Source: JAURFX01 sp038125265
Lineage (GTDB): Bacteria > Pseudomonadota > Gammaproteobacteria > Steroidobacterales > Rariloculaceae
Length of the DNA: 32,770 nucleotides
NCBI GenBank assembly: GCA_038125265.1
Contig: JAYPDM010000014.1
Location: forward strand, 1-32,770
Direction: 5' to 3'
The notes beneath the pieces are model-generated. The model saw only the letters and a list, made by a program, of their open reading frames with translations, ran no database searches and had not been told where the DNA came from. The position numbers and the translations under genes were made by a program. Below are positions 8,490 to 15,677 of this stretch, piece by piece. Every line of letters begins with the position of its first letter. Within the stretch, counting starts at the first letter, position 1.

Positions 8490-8855
8490 TTAGACTTGAA
8501 TTTTTGGACCGCTATCTTGACCAGGCACTACAATGGAGGAGGCTTGTTCTCTCCTCATCTCCTCGATTCTTTTCATCGTATCTTCAATACCAGTTTTTGC
8601 AGCTTCTCCAAAACCTAAGACAGCCTCATCAATTGACTTAGCTTGAATAGGAAATGAAATTGGCAAGGGGCCAGCCTGCGTCATAATTTGAGTTTGACCA
8701 AAATACAACGTTTCTCTGTCTGGATCATTGCTACCGTCTTGCTTTACTGGTGTAAGACGCTGAATGGTGCCTACTTGTCTATCCGTATAAGATTCTTCTT
8801 TATAGAGGTTTACAGCATTCATCGTAATTGTGTTTTGCGAATCATTATTGGACAT
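8490..8855 (-). CDS. Small conserved-looking cytoplasmic protein of unknown function
   Basis: Encodes 121 residues with no signal peptide or membrane segment. The ATG at 8855 is preceded by a strong GAGGAG Shine-Dalgarno, so it is very probably a real gene. The middle, IQRLTPVKQDGSNDPDRETLYFGQTQIMTQAGPLPISFPI, looks like a compact beta-rich domain. The second half is an amphipathic helix (SIDEAVLGFGEAAKTGIEDTMKRIEEMRREQ) followed by a short tail ASSIVVPG. It resembles unannotated short proteobacterial proteins as I remember them, but I cannot name a family. It is first in a three-gene reverse-strand unit with the LhgO-like oxidase and the MBL hydrolase, spaced 1 bp and overlapped 1 bp. Confidence 0.75.
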   Translation of the reverse strand: MSNNDSQNTITMNAVNLYKEESYTDRQVGTIQRLTPVKQDGSNDPDRETLYFGQTQIMTQAGPLPISFPIQAKSIDEAVLGFGEAAKTGIEDTMKRIEEMRREQASSIVVPGQDSGPKIQV

Positions 8856-8908
8856 TGTTTCTCCTCATTTATGTATCTATCGTGTAAAAAAGATAAAATG
8901 CTTTACTT

Positions 8909-9658
8909 ATGAGAAAGATACTTGTATTTCAGCACGTTCAGCATAAGACCTTAGGCATTCTAGATGATTTAATGACTCATTATAACCTAAGGAGAAGGTA
9001 CATTAATTTTTCTCGTTCTTACGATAGGCAGATTAATTATAAAAAATATCATGGCTTAATTATTTTGGGTGGCCCCATGGGTGTATATGAGTATGAACAA
9101 TACCCTCAAATTACTGAAGAACTTGAATTAATACGTCGTATGATCGATTATTCCATTCCTATCCTGGGTATCTGTCTAGGAGCTCAGTTACTCGCAAATG
9201 CATTAGGTGGCGAGGTCTTTAGGCATAAACATAGTGAGATTGGGTGGCATGCAGTCCAAAAAACAAATGCCGGTAATGAAGATACACTCTTTAGTCAATG
9301 GCAAGAGAAAGAGCACATCTTTCAGTGGCATGGTGATACCTTTAAATTGCCAAATAATGCTAAATTACTTTTAGAAGGAACAGGATGCAAGAACCAAGCA
9401 TTTTGCTATCAGGATCAATGCTATGGCTTTCAGTTTCATCTTGAATCTGATGAAAAAATGATAAATCGATGGATGAAAACGGATCAATTCCTGCTTGACA
9501 CTTCATCTGACCCATTCATTGCCAATAAAGTTAAGCATGATACGTCTCTATATATCGAGAGAAGCCATAAACTTGCTCAATCTACCTTTAGTCAATTCTT
9601 TGAAAACTTTTTCAATTCAACATCAAAGATTGCTACATTAGGTTCTAAAGGAATTTAG
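8909..9658 (+). CDS. Class I glutamine amidotransferase (GMP synthase-like)
   Basis: A stand-alone 249-residue class I glutamine amidotransferase. The nucleophile elbow GICLGAQLLA places the catalytic Cys at residue 89, and FQFHLES supplies the His (177) and Glu (179), so the triad is complete. The oxyanion region ILGGPMGVYE is present. Stand-alone members resemble the GuaA amidotransferase domain and include gamma-glutamyl hydrolases and enzymes of unknown substrate. The start at 8909 has no clear Shine-Dalgarno; a TAAAAT box (8894-8899) lies just ahead, so a very short leader is possible. A symporter gene follows 3 bp later, then proC, suggesting one transcription unit related to glutamate or glutamine use. 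Confidence 0.85.
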   Translation: MRKILVFQHVQHKTLGILDDLMTHYNLRRRYINFSRSYDRQINYKKYHGLIILGGPMGVYEYEQYPQITEELELIRRMIDYSIPILGICLGAQLLANALGGEVFRHKHSEIGWHAVQKTNAGNEDTLFSQWQEKEHIFQWHGDTFKLPNNAKLLLEGTGCKNQAFCYQDQCYGFQFHLESDEKMINRWMKTDQFLLDTSSDPFIANKVKHDTSLYIERSHKLAQSTFSQFFENFFNSTSKIATLGSKGI

Positions 9659-9661
9659 TTT

Positions 9662-10903
9662 ATGCGCCTAACTCTCACACATACGATATTGATAGCAATG
9701 CTGATAGCTATATTATTTGGATCAATCAGTAATTTATATTTTAGTGATACTTCTTTTGTTTTATTTTCCATTGATTTAAGTGATGCCATAGGGCGAATCT
9801 TTTTGGCATGCTTACAGCTTGTAGTAGTACCCCTCGTCCTGGTTTCAATTCTAAATGCAGTGATTAATACACATGCAGGTAGCTCTCTTGGAGTGATCGG
9901 ATTTCGATCTATTTTTGGTTATTTGCTGACTACGGTTTTTGCGATTTCTATTGGATTATTGATTGCCAACATTTTTCAACCAGGATTTGGTTCAAACCTT
10001 GCCATGGATATACCTACAATTGAAGTAGCTGATACTCCAAATGTGATCGATGTTGTGGTTGGGTTTTTTCCAACAAATCCTTTTCGAGCATTGATAGATG
10101 GCAATATGATTCAAGTAATTATCCTTGCGTTGATTTTCGGTTTAGCGATTCGCAGTATAGCTGTCAAGGTTGATACGTGGATTCGTTATATTGATCAAGG
10201 CAATATGATCATGTTTGAAATTGTTGATCGCATCATAAGAATTTCACCTATCGGAGTATTTGCTTTAATTTTTGAGACGTTTGCGACCGAGGGGTTCGGG
10301 ATATTTTTACCTTTAATTGATTATTTTCTTATAGTGATCTTAGCTTTGCTCATTCAAGCATCCGTAACGTATAGCTTGCTTTTAATGTTATTTGGAATCT
10401 CGCCCATTAAATACTTTAAGAATATGCAAGAACCAATCTTTTTTGCATTTTCAACAGCTTCCTCTGCCGCAACCATTCCCGTTACGCTAAAAGCTCTTAA
10501 TGAAAAATGCGGGATTGACCGATCAATCACTTCGTTTGTCATACCTATTGGAGCTACGATAAATATGGATGGAACGGCTATTATGCAGGGAGTCGCCGCT
10601 GTATTCATAAGTAATCTTTACGGCATTGATTTAGTTTTGATGGACTATGTCATGATTGTATTTACAGCAACTCTTGCATCCATTGGAACAGCCTCAGTTC
10701 CAAGCGCAGGATTAATCATGCTTACCATTGTATTGAATCAAGTTGGTTTGCCTATTGAGGGAATTGGGCTAATCATAGGAGTAGATCGCATTTTAGATAT
10801 GGTTAGAACTTCAATAAATATTTCAGGCGATGGAGTGATTTCATGTATTATCGCTAAACTTGATGGCTCATTTAATAGAGAGCGGTTTTTGGAAAATAAT
10901 TAA
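9662..10903 (+). CDS. Dicarboxylate/amino acid:cation symporter (DAACS family)
   Basis: A 413-residue inner-membrane transporter with about eight hydrophobic segments and two re-entrant loops, as in GltP, DctA and SstT. Family hallmarks are the serine-rich hairpin FSTASSAATIPVTL, the TM7 motif NMDGTAIMQG (the NMDGT cation/substrate signature), and IGTASVPSAG followed by GVDRILDMVRTSINISGD in TM8. In the family these loops bind Na+ or H+ and an acidic amino acid or C4-dicarboxylate. The conserved Arg after DM in TM8 favours an acidic substrate such as glutamate, aspartate or a dicarboxylate. It begins 3 bp after the amidotransferase and its stop overlaps the proC start by one base. Confidence 0.92.
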   Translation: MRLTLTHTILIAMLIAILFGSISNLYFSDTSFVLFSIDLSDAIGRIFLACLQLVVVPLVLVSILNAVINTHAGSSLGVIGFRSIFGYLLTTVFAISIGLLIANIFQPGFGSNLAMDIPTIEVADTPNVIDVVVGFFPTNPFRALIDGNMIQVIILALIFGLAIRSIAVKVDTWIRYIDQGNMIMFEIVDRIIRISPIGVFALIFETFATEGFGIFLPLIDYFLIVILALLIQASVTYSLLLMLFGISPIKYFKNMQEPIFFAFSTASSAATIPVTLKALNEKCGIDRSITSFVIPIGATINMDGTAIMQGVAAVFISNLYGIDLVLMDYVMIVFTATLASIGTASVPSAGLIMLTIVLNQVGLPIEGIGLIIGVDRILDMVRTSINISGDGVISCIIAKLDGSFNRERFLENN

Positions 10904-11691
10904 TGAAAAATACAATTTTATTATGTGGATACGGAAATATGGGCTCTGCCATGGTCAATGGTTGGCTGAAAGGGGGTATGAATCCTCAGCTTATTCACAT
11001 CCTTGATATTAAAGAGAGGGTAGCAGGACTTGATCCTAATATCACTTGGACGCAAGCGTTAGATGAAAATTTTCACCCAGATATTATTGTTATTTCAGTA
11101 AAACCTAATCAGTGCAAGGATTTATTACTGCAGATTAAACCAATCATAAAAATCGAGACACTATTAATTTCAGTTGTCGCAGGCAAGGAGAGTGAAACTT
11201 TTAATGTAGCTAATAATCCTGTAGTAAGGATAATGCCAAATACTCCAGCGGCTATCGGACTGGGAAATATGTTCCTATATGCAAGCTTATCCGTTTCAGA
11301 TATTCACAAAAGGGTTGCCGTAAGCTTAGTAGAGGCCTTAGGTGAAATTTTTTGGTTGCAAGATGAGGACTTAATGCATGCCGTCACTGCAATATCGGGT
11401 AGCGGACCCGCTTATATTTTTTACTTAATTAAATTATTCAGAGATAAGTTGATCGAATATGGGATTAGTGAAAGTGATGCGGATAGAGCAAGCAAGCAAT
11501 TATTTTTTGGTGCTACAAAATATGGAGCTGAGAATATTCATGATTTATCAAAACTAATCAAAGACGTGACTAGTCCAGGAGGTACGACAGAAGCTGCATT
11601 AAAGGTCCTAAAAGAAGATCAATCTCTTGATAAGTTATTCGGTAATGCCTTTGCAGAAGCTATTAAGCAATCCATAGAATTATCAAAATGA
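10903..11691 (+). CDS. proC: Pyrroline-5-carboxylate reductase
   Basis: A 262-residue enzyme catalysing the last step of proline synthesis: pyrroline-5-carboxylate plus NAD(P)H gives proline. The N-terminal Rossmann motif is LLCGYGNMGSAMVNGWL, followed by the RIMPNTPAAIGLG loop. The C-terminal dimerisation and active-site signature is AVTAISGSGPAYIFYLIKL with VTSPGGTTEAALKVL, all as expected for ProC. Length is normal. The ATG overlaps the stop of the symporter gene by one base (TAATG), so translation is likely coupled. It is followed after 5 bp by the convergent lectin-like gene, with no terminator hairpin visible. Confidence 0.96.
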   Translation: MKNTILLCGYGNMGSAMVNGWLKGGMNPQLIHILDIKERVAGLDPNITWTQALDENFHPDIIVISVKPNQCKDLLLQIKPIIKIETLLISVVAGKESETFNVANNPVVRIMPNTPAAIGLGNMFLYASLSVSDIHKRVAVSLVEALGEIFWLQDEDLMHAVTAISGSGPAYIFYLIKLFRDKLIEYGISESDADRASKQLFFGATKYGAENIHDLSKLIKDVTSPGGTTEAALKVLKEDQSLDKLFGNAFAEAIKQSIELSK

Positions 11692-11696
11692 AAAAT

Positions 11697-12422
11697 TTAA
11701 TTATCGATAGCAAAGCAATAAAATAGACCAACTCCGCCATGACTTTCAAAATTAGCTTGACTACAGCCGGTTGTAGTTCCTGCAGAATTCCAAGAAGTAT
11801 TTCCATTCCCAGTTCGATCTGTATGTCCATACTGTGCATGACCTTCTGAATTGCTCGTCCAATTATTGCAAGTTCTATCCTCTTCAATATTCATAGCATT
11901 TCCATCAGTATGTGTGCCTGTCAGGACTGCATGTATTGTAGGCAATGGATCACCAATGCCATTTATAATCTGACCAAACTCATTTAAAGCAAATTCCTTA
12001 CTCATATTACTTCCCCTTTGTGCTTCCAGAAGGGTATCCCCATGAATTTGAGACTTTATAAGTGGTCGACTTAGCCTTCTATCAAGGTAGTCTAATATTC
12101 TTTCCTTTGGGTAGTACCAAGGTCCATCACCAATTCGATCTCTAGCATTAATCGCAGGTTGGCCTGGGCGCGCTTGAGTGCTTAAATAGGCAACCCAAGT
12201 TTTATGGCCTTGACCTACATTGGCAGCAAGTCTCTGGCAATGAGCATCGGCACCGTCTAGGCCCCCTAAATCACCACCATTTCCAATGGGCTCACTGGTA
12301 ACAAAGAAAGTCATTAAGCTTGAGGGTAGATTTTCTGAATCCGGTATTTGATTATTTTGAGGATAAGCGCACAAATAAAAGAGAGCAAAGAAAATGAAAG
12401 TTAAATGTTTTATCTGAATCAT
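11697..12422 (-). CDS. Secreted lectin-like protein (C-type-lectin-like fold), copy 2
   Basis: A 241-residue exported protein. A hydrophobic N terminus (about residues 7-20) ends near LCAYPQ; it could be a Sec signal peptide, with a lipoprotein possible but the lipobox poor. The core is LMTFFVTSEPIGNGGDLGGLDGADAHCQRLA, then KTWVAYLST, ARDRIGDGPWYYP, then CNNWTS, a Gly/Asn-rich loop, GCSQ and FYCFAID at the C terminus. Four conserved cysteines and the W-containing segments recall extracellular lectin-like proteins (DUF1554 or endostatin-like C-type-lectin fold). That relationship is my inference from pattern, not a search. It is a paralogue of the upstream gene, only 1 bp away, so both probably form one operon. 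Confidence 0.7.
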   Translation of the reverse strand: MIQIKHLTFIFFALFYLCAYPQNNQIPDSENLPSSLMTFFVTSEPIGNGGDLGGLDGADAHCQRLAANVGQGHKTWVAYLSTQARPGQPAINARDRIGDGPWYYPKERILDYLDRRLSRPLIKSQIHGDTLLEAQRGSNMSKEFALNEFGQIINGIGDPLPTIHAVLTGTHTDGNAMNIEEDRTCNNWTSNSEGHAQYGHTDRTGNGNTSWNSAGTTTGCSQANFESHGGVGLFYCFAIDN

Positions 12423-12423
12423 C

Positions 12424-13179
12424 TTAATTTATTGCAAAACAATAAAACATACCTATTCCATGAGTCCGAACTAAAGAATGTTGACTGCAGCCTCTTGTCC
12501 CATGCGATGAATTCCATGAGCCATTACCGCCACCATTACGATCGGTAAAACCAATCTGAACATTAGGTTTGTTTTCTGCAGCTCCCATAGGGCCATAATC
12601 TCTCGGATCTTCATTACTAGTCCAGTTGTTACAAGTATAATCAAGTTCACTCATATAAGCTGTCCCATCAGGCTGTGATCCGGTAAGTACTTCATGTCTA
12701 TTTGAGTTAGGAGTATTTTTGACATAATCCCAGTCCAGATCATTATGACCATTTTCTTGAAAATCATTGAGACCAGGAACAATTTGTCCTTTTTCAGTCA
12801 GCACAGATTGTTTGGTCATATTATTGCCAAGTCGAGCGAGCTCCAAAGTGTCTCCATGAAGATGCTCTAAATTTCTAGCTATCATTTCACCATTAAAATT
12901 AAACCATGGTCCTTCACCAATTCGATCTCTTGCATTTATAGCAGGCATACCATCTCGAGGTTGAGTACTAAGATAAGCAGCCCAAGCTTTATGTCCATAA
13001 CCTACCTCTGTTGCTAATAGTTGACAGTGAGCATCAGCTCCTGCAAGGCCACCAAGATTTCCACCGTCACCAATTGGCCTGCTAGTCACAAAAAAAGACA
13101 TTGGATAATCTATTGAAAATGGCGCTGCATTAACAGCAAAGCTTATGAAAAGAATAAAAATTTGAAATAAGAGCTTCAT
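12424..13179 (-). CDS. Secreted lectin-like protein (C-type-lectin-like fold), copy 1
   Basis: First gene of a tandem pair, 251 residues, with a clean signal peptide (MKLLFQIFILFISFAVNAA, probable cleavage after NAA). The body repeats the plan of its neighbour: MSFFVTSRPIGDGGNLGGLAGADAHCQLLA, KAWAAYLST, NARDRIGEGPWF, LHGDTLELAR, a His-rich linker, CNNWTSNED, GGGNGSWNSSHGTRGCSQ and MFYCFAIN. It has a longer central insertion than copy 2 (NDFQENGHNDLDWDYVKNTP). The four cysteines match copy 2. Probably periplasmic or extracellular; role unknown, perhaps carbohydrate binding. A TATAAT-like box lies on this strand (13195-13200) close to the start, with no good Shine-Dalgarno. Confidence 0.75.
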   Translation of the reverse strand: MKLLFQIFILFISFAVNAAPFSIDYPMSFFVTSRPIGDGGNLGGLAGADAHCQLLATEVGYGHKAWAAYLSTQPRDGMPAINARDRIGEGPWFNFNGEMIARNLEHLHGDTLELARLGNNMTKQSVLTEKGQIVPGLNDFQENGHNDLDWDYVKNTPNSNRHEVLTGSQPDGTAYMSELDYTCNNWTSNEDPRDYGPMGAAENKPNVQIGFTDRNGGGNGSWNSSHGTRGCSQHSLVRTHGIGMFYCFAIN

Positions 13180-13269
13180 CTATATCTTTTTAAAATTATA
13201 GTGCTAATATCGCAAAAATAATATCAATGATTTAGTTGCACAAATTATATTTAGAGCTATAGAGGCTTG

Positions 13270-14721
13270 ATGTCGCAAATAAAAACTATTTATGTCTATG
13301 ACAATGAATGCCCAGTTGATTCATCCTCTTCAAATTTTATTAGCTTCCAAGACTATCTGGAAGAATACCCAAAAATTAATGAGAGCAGATTAAAGGTAGT
13401 CAATCTATGTGACACCTCTCAGTATCTAAGTATTGGGTATTATTGCTCATTACTTGCAGAGGCGAGGGGACATCAAGTCATGCCTAGCGTTAAGTTAATC
13501 AATGATTTATCGGGTGAGGGCGTTAATAGGCTTTTAGGAGATTATAAAAATCATAAACTAAATGTTCTTGAGCATACTGAGAAAAGTTTTGTGATCTGTT
13601 TGGGAAAAACCAGAGAGGATCAATTTAATTTTATAGCTAATAAAATTTTCATAGAATTTAATGCTCCCATATTAGAAATAAAATTTAATGTTATTCAAAA
13701 AAATACTTGGATAAATATTAAGAAAAAATATCTCAATGAATTAGACAAAGAAGATTTACATTTTTGTCAGAAAGTTTTTGATGAGAGCGTTCATAAAAAA
13801 TGGAGACATAGTCAGCAAAAGGTTAATTACAGATGGGACTTAGCCATATTGGTAAATCCAAATGAGACATCGCCCCCAAGCAATAAACTAGCACTTAAAA
13901 AATTTATTAAGGCTGCCAATCAGCATGGGATGAATGCTACTTTCATTACGGATCAGGATATCAATATAATTTCTCAATTTGATGCACTCTTCATAAGGGA
14001 AACGACCTTTATCAATCACCATACCTATTTATTTTCTAATCAGGGACAAAAAAGGGGGCTGGTTGTAATTGATGACCCAGATTCTATTCTTAAATGCTGT
14101 AATAAAGTCTATTTGACAGACCTATTCAACTACAAAAAAGTTCCTACTCTTAAATCTAAAATCATATCCTCGATAGACACACAGAGTATTTTAGATATTG
14201 AGTCCGAGTTTAAGTATCCAATGGTTTTAAAAACACCTGAGAGTTCATTTTCAAAGGGAGTATTTAAAGTTAATACTAAAAATGAATTAAAGACTATGCT
14301 AAGAGGAATTTTCAAGGAATCTGCCCTAGCACTTTGTCAAGAATACCTCTATACATCCTATGATTGGAGGGTTGGTATTTTAAATAATAAGCCTATTTAT
14401 GGATGTAAGTATTTTATGGCAAAAGATCATTGGCAAATATACAACAATCATACAAAGAAAAATATTTCTGGCTTACATGAAACCGTTCCTACCTATGAAA
14501 TTCCTCCCTCAGTTATAGAGGTAGCAATGAAAGCAGCAAGTCTTATTGGAAATGGACTCTATGGTATAGATATCAAAGAGTGCGATGGTAAAGCCTATGT
14601 CATTGAAGTGAACGATAATCCAAATATTGATTCAGGAGTTGAGGATCAGATTTCTGGTATAGAGCTTTATATGCAAATAATGGGTGAATTTTCACGCAGA
14701 CTCGAGCTCAGAGGTAGATAA
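13270..14721 (+). CDS. RimK-like ATP-grasp ligase with RLAN-type N-terminal domain
   Basis: A 483-residue protein. The N-terminal part (about 20-60) contains SRLKVVNLCDTSQYLSIGYYCSLLAEARGHQVMPS, typical of the RimK-like ATP-grasp N-terminal (RLAN) domain. From about 260 comes the ATP-grasp module: VVIDDPDSILKCCNKVYLTDLF, the lysine strand YPMVLKTPESSFSKGVFKV, ALCQEYLYTSYDWRVGIL, and the metal site YGIDIKECDGKAYVIEVNDNPNID. ATP-grasp ligases of this group join an acid to an amine, often glutamate to a peptide or protein, but the substrate of this subfamily is not established. Start chosen at ATG 13270 (AGAGG 4 nt ahead) rather than TTG 13267. An acetyltransferase follows directly after the stop. 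Confidence 0.85.
   Translation: MSQIKTIYVYDNECPVDSSSSNFISFQDYLEEYPKINESRLKVVNLCDTSQYLSIGYYCSLLAEARGHQVMPSVKLINDLSGEGVNRLLGDYKNHKLNVLEHTEKSFVICLGKTREDQFNFIANKIFIEFNAPILEIKFNVIQKNTWINIKKKYLNELDKEDLHFCQKVFDESVHKKWRHSQQKVNYRWDLAILVNPNETSPPSNKLALKKFIKAANQHGMNATFITDQDINIISQFDALFIRETTFINHHTYLFSNQGQKRGLVVIDDPDSILKCCNKVYLTDLFNYKKVPTLKSKIISSIDTQSILDIESEFKYPMVLKTPESSFSKGVFKVNTKNELKTMLRGIFKESALALCQEYLYTSYDWRVGILNNKPIYGCKYFMAKDHWQIYNNHTKKNISGLHETVPTYEIPPSVIEVAMKAASLIGNGLYGIDIKECDGKAYVIEVNDNPNIDSGVEDQISGIELYMQIMGEFSRRLELRGR
14710..14715 (+). promoter_or_regulatory. Shine-Dalgarno AGAGGT for the ATT-started acetyltransferase
   Basis: AGAGGT lies in the last codons of the RimK-like gene, 6 nt before ATT at 14722, which directly follows the TAA stop. 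This is an ideal ribosome-binding distance and decides between starting the next gene at ATT 14722 and at the internal ATG 14824. Confidence 0.6.
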
Positions 14722-15165
14722 ATTTTTAGAATAATTAAAGCTTCGGAAAGGCATTGTTCTTCAATTTTAGAAATTGAAGAAAATTCATTTAATTTTGATC
14801 AGCTGACCGAAAAACAATTACATATGATATTCAAATCTGGTACCTACAGGATTTGGGTTTGTTCTTTCAGGGGTAAGTTGGTAGGTTATTCAATTATTTC
14901 TTTTCCAAAAAAAATTAAGAAAGCGAGAATCTATTCTATTGCCGTACTTAAGAAATTTCATGGAAAAGGAATTGGAAGAAGATTGCTTATGAAGATGGTT
15001 AAGGAAGCCCAAAAAGGTAATTATGAAAAAATCTCCCTAGAAGTTGCAGTTGATAACTTAAAAGCTATTACGCTTTATGAAAAGTTAAATTTTTTAAAAA
15101 CTGGTCTTAAAAAGGGTTACTACAGTGATGGAAAAGCAGCGATGACCATGCTACTACATTTATGA
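14722..15165 (+). CDS. GNAT-family N-acetyltransferase, apparent ATT start
   Basis: An acetyltransferase of 147 residues if it begins at ATT 14722. The frame is open right from the TAA of the RimK-like gene and gives FRIIKASERHCSSILEIEENSF, which is the expected first strand and helix of a GNAT fold. The only ATG (14824) would remove 34 residues and that strand. The acetyl-CoA site IYSIAVLKKFHGKGIGRRLLMKMV (motif A, R/Q-x-x-G-x-G/A variant) and NLKAITLYEKLNFLKTG are clear. GNAT genes next to RLAN/RimK-like ligases are a recurring pair in proteobacteria, from memory. Alternatives are stop-codon readthrough to make a fusion, or a base error turning ATG into ATT. It overlaps the convergent Coq4-like gene by 6 bp. 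Confidence 0.78.
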   Translation: MFRIIKASERHCSSILEIEENSFNFDQLTEKQLHMIFKSGTYRIWVCSFRGKLVGYSIISFPKKIKKARIYSIAVLKKFHGKGIGRRLLMKMVKEAQKGNYEKISLEVAVDNLKAITLYEKLNFLKTGLKKGYYSDGKAAMTMLLHL

Positions 15166-15675
15166 TTTTGCACCGGACCATTTTAGTGGATTCTTAATCT
15201 TAATATCCTCATAATTTAGAATTTCAATGCCATAGTCATTTCGAATAAAGGATATTGGTAATTGAAGATACTTCTCATCAAATCTATATAACCATTTATT
15301 TTTCATTTTCCTAGCACGATGAAAAATTTTAAATACTTTGGGTAGCAAACGAACATACAAAAGTATTAAACGGATGAGGCCAATTTCTTTGAAAAGTCTT
15401 ATCTGTAATTCTTTGATATCGTCCAATTGAAAATACCCCTTAATGTAGGACCAGTGCCAGTTACAAGCCAAAAGGACCCAAGTATCATTTAAGATCTCTT
15501 GCTCTATAGATGCATCCAGACCAAAAATGACATGTATTGCATCATGCTCAAGAATCATTCTTGAATTAGGCCCATCATTCATGATTTTGTATTGCTTGAT
15601 TTTAAGATATTCTCGGTATTCACTTATGCCCTGAGCTAAAGTTAAGTCAGAGGATTGATTTTGAAAGGCAAGCAT
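15160..15675 (-). CDS. Coq4-like protein
   Basis: Encodes 171 residues with the motif HDAIH followed by 11 residues and Glu (LEHDAIHVIFGLDASIEQE, about residues 44-62). This HDxxH-x11-E is the metal-binding signature of the Coq4 family involved in ubiquinone biosynthesis. A WHWSY segment and a hydrophobic stretch (LFKEIGLIRLILLYVRLLP) follow, compatible with Coq4's membrane association. The C-terminal half is basic. The overall sequence is divergent from mitochondrial Coq4, so the family call rests mostly on the motif. It starts 2 bp after the nadC stop in the same direction, suggesting co-transcription, and its end overlaps the convergent acetyltransferase by 6 bp. Confidence 0.6.
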   Translation of the reverse strand: MLAFQNQSSDLTLAQGISEYREYLKIKQYKIMNDGPNSRMILEHDAIHVIFGLDASIEQEILNDTWVLLACNWHWSYIKGYFQLDDIKELQIRLFKEIGLIRLILLYVRLLPKVFKIFHRARKMKNKWLYRFDEKYLQLPISFIRNDYGIEILNYEDIKIKNPLKWSGAKS

Positions 15676-15677
15676 TT

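Noticed and set aside
14824..15165. Short 113-residue acetyltransferase starting at the first ATG
   Set aside because: It lacks the first GNAT strand and helix, which are encoded in frame upstream with a well-placed Shine-Dalgarno.
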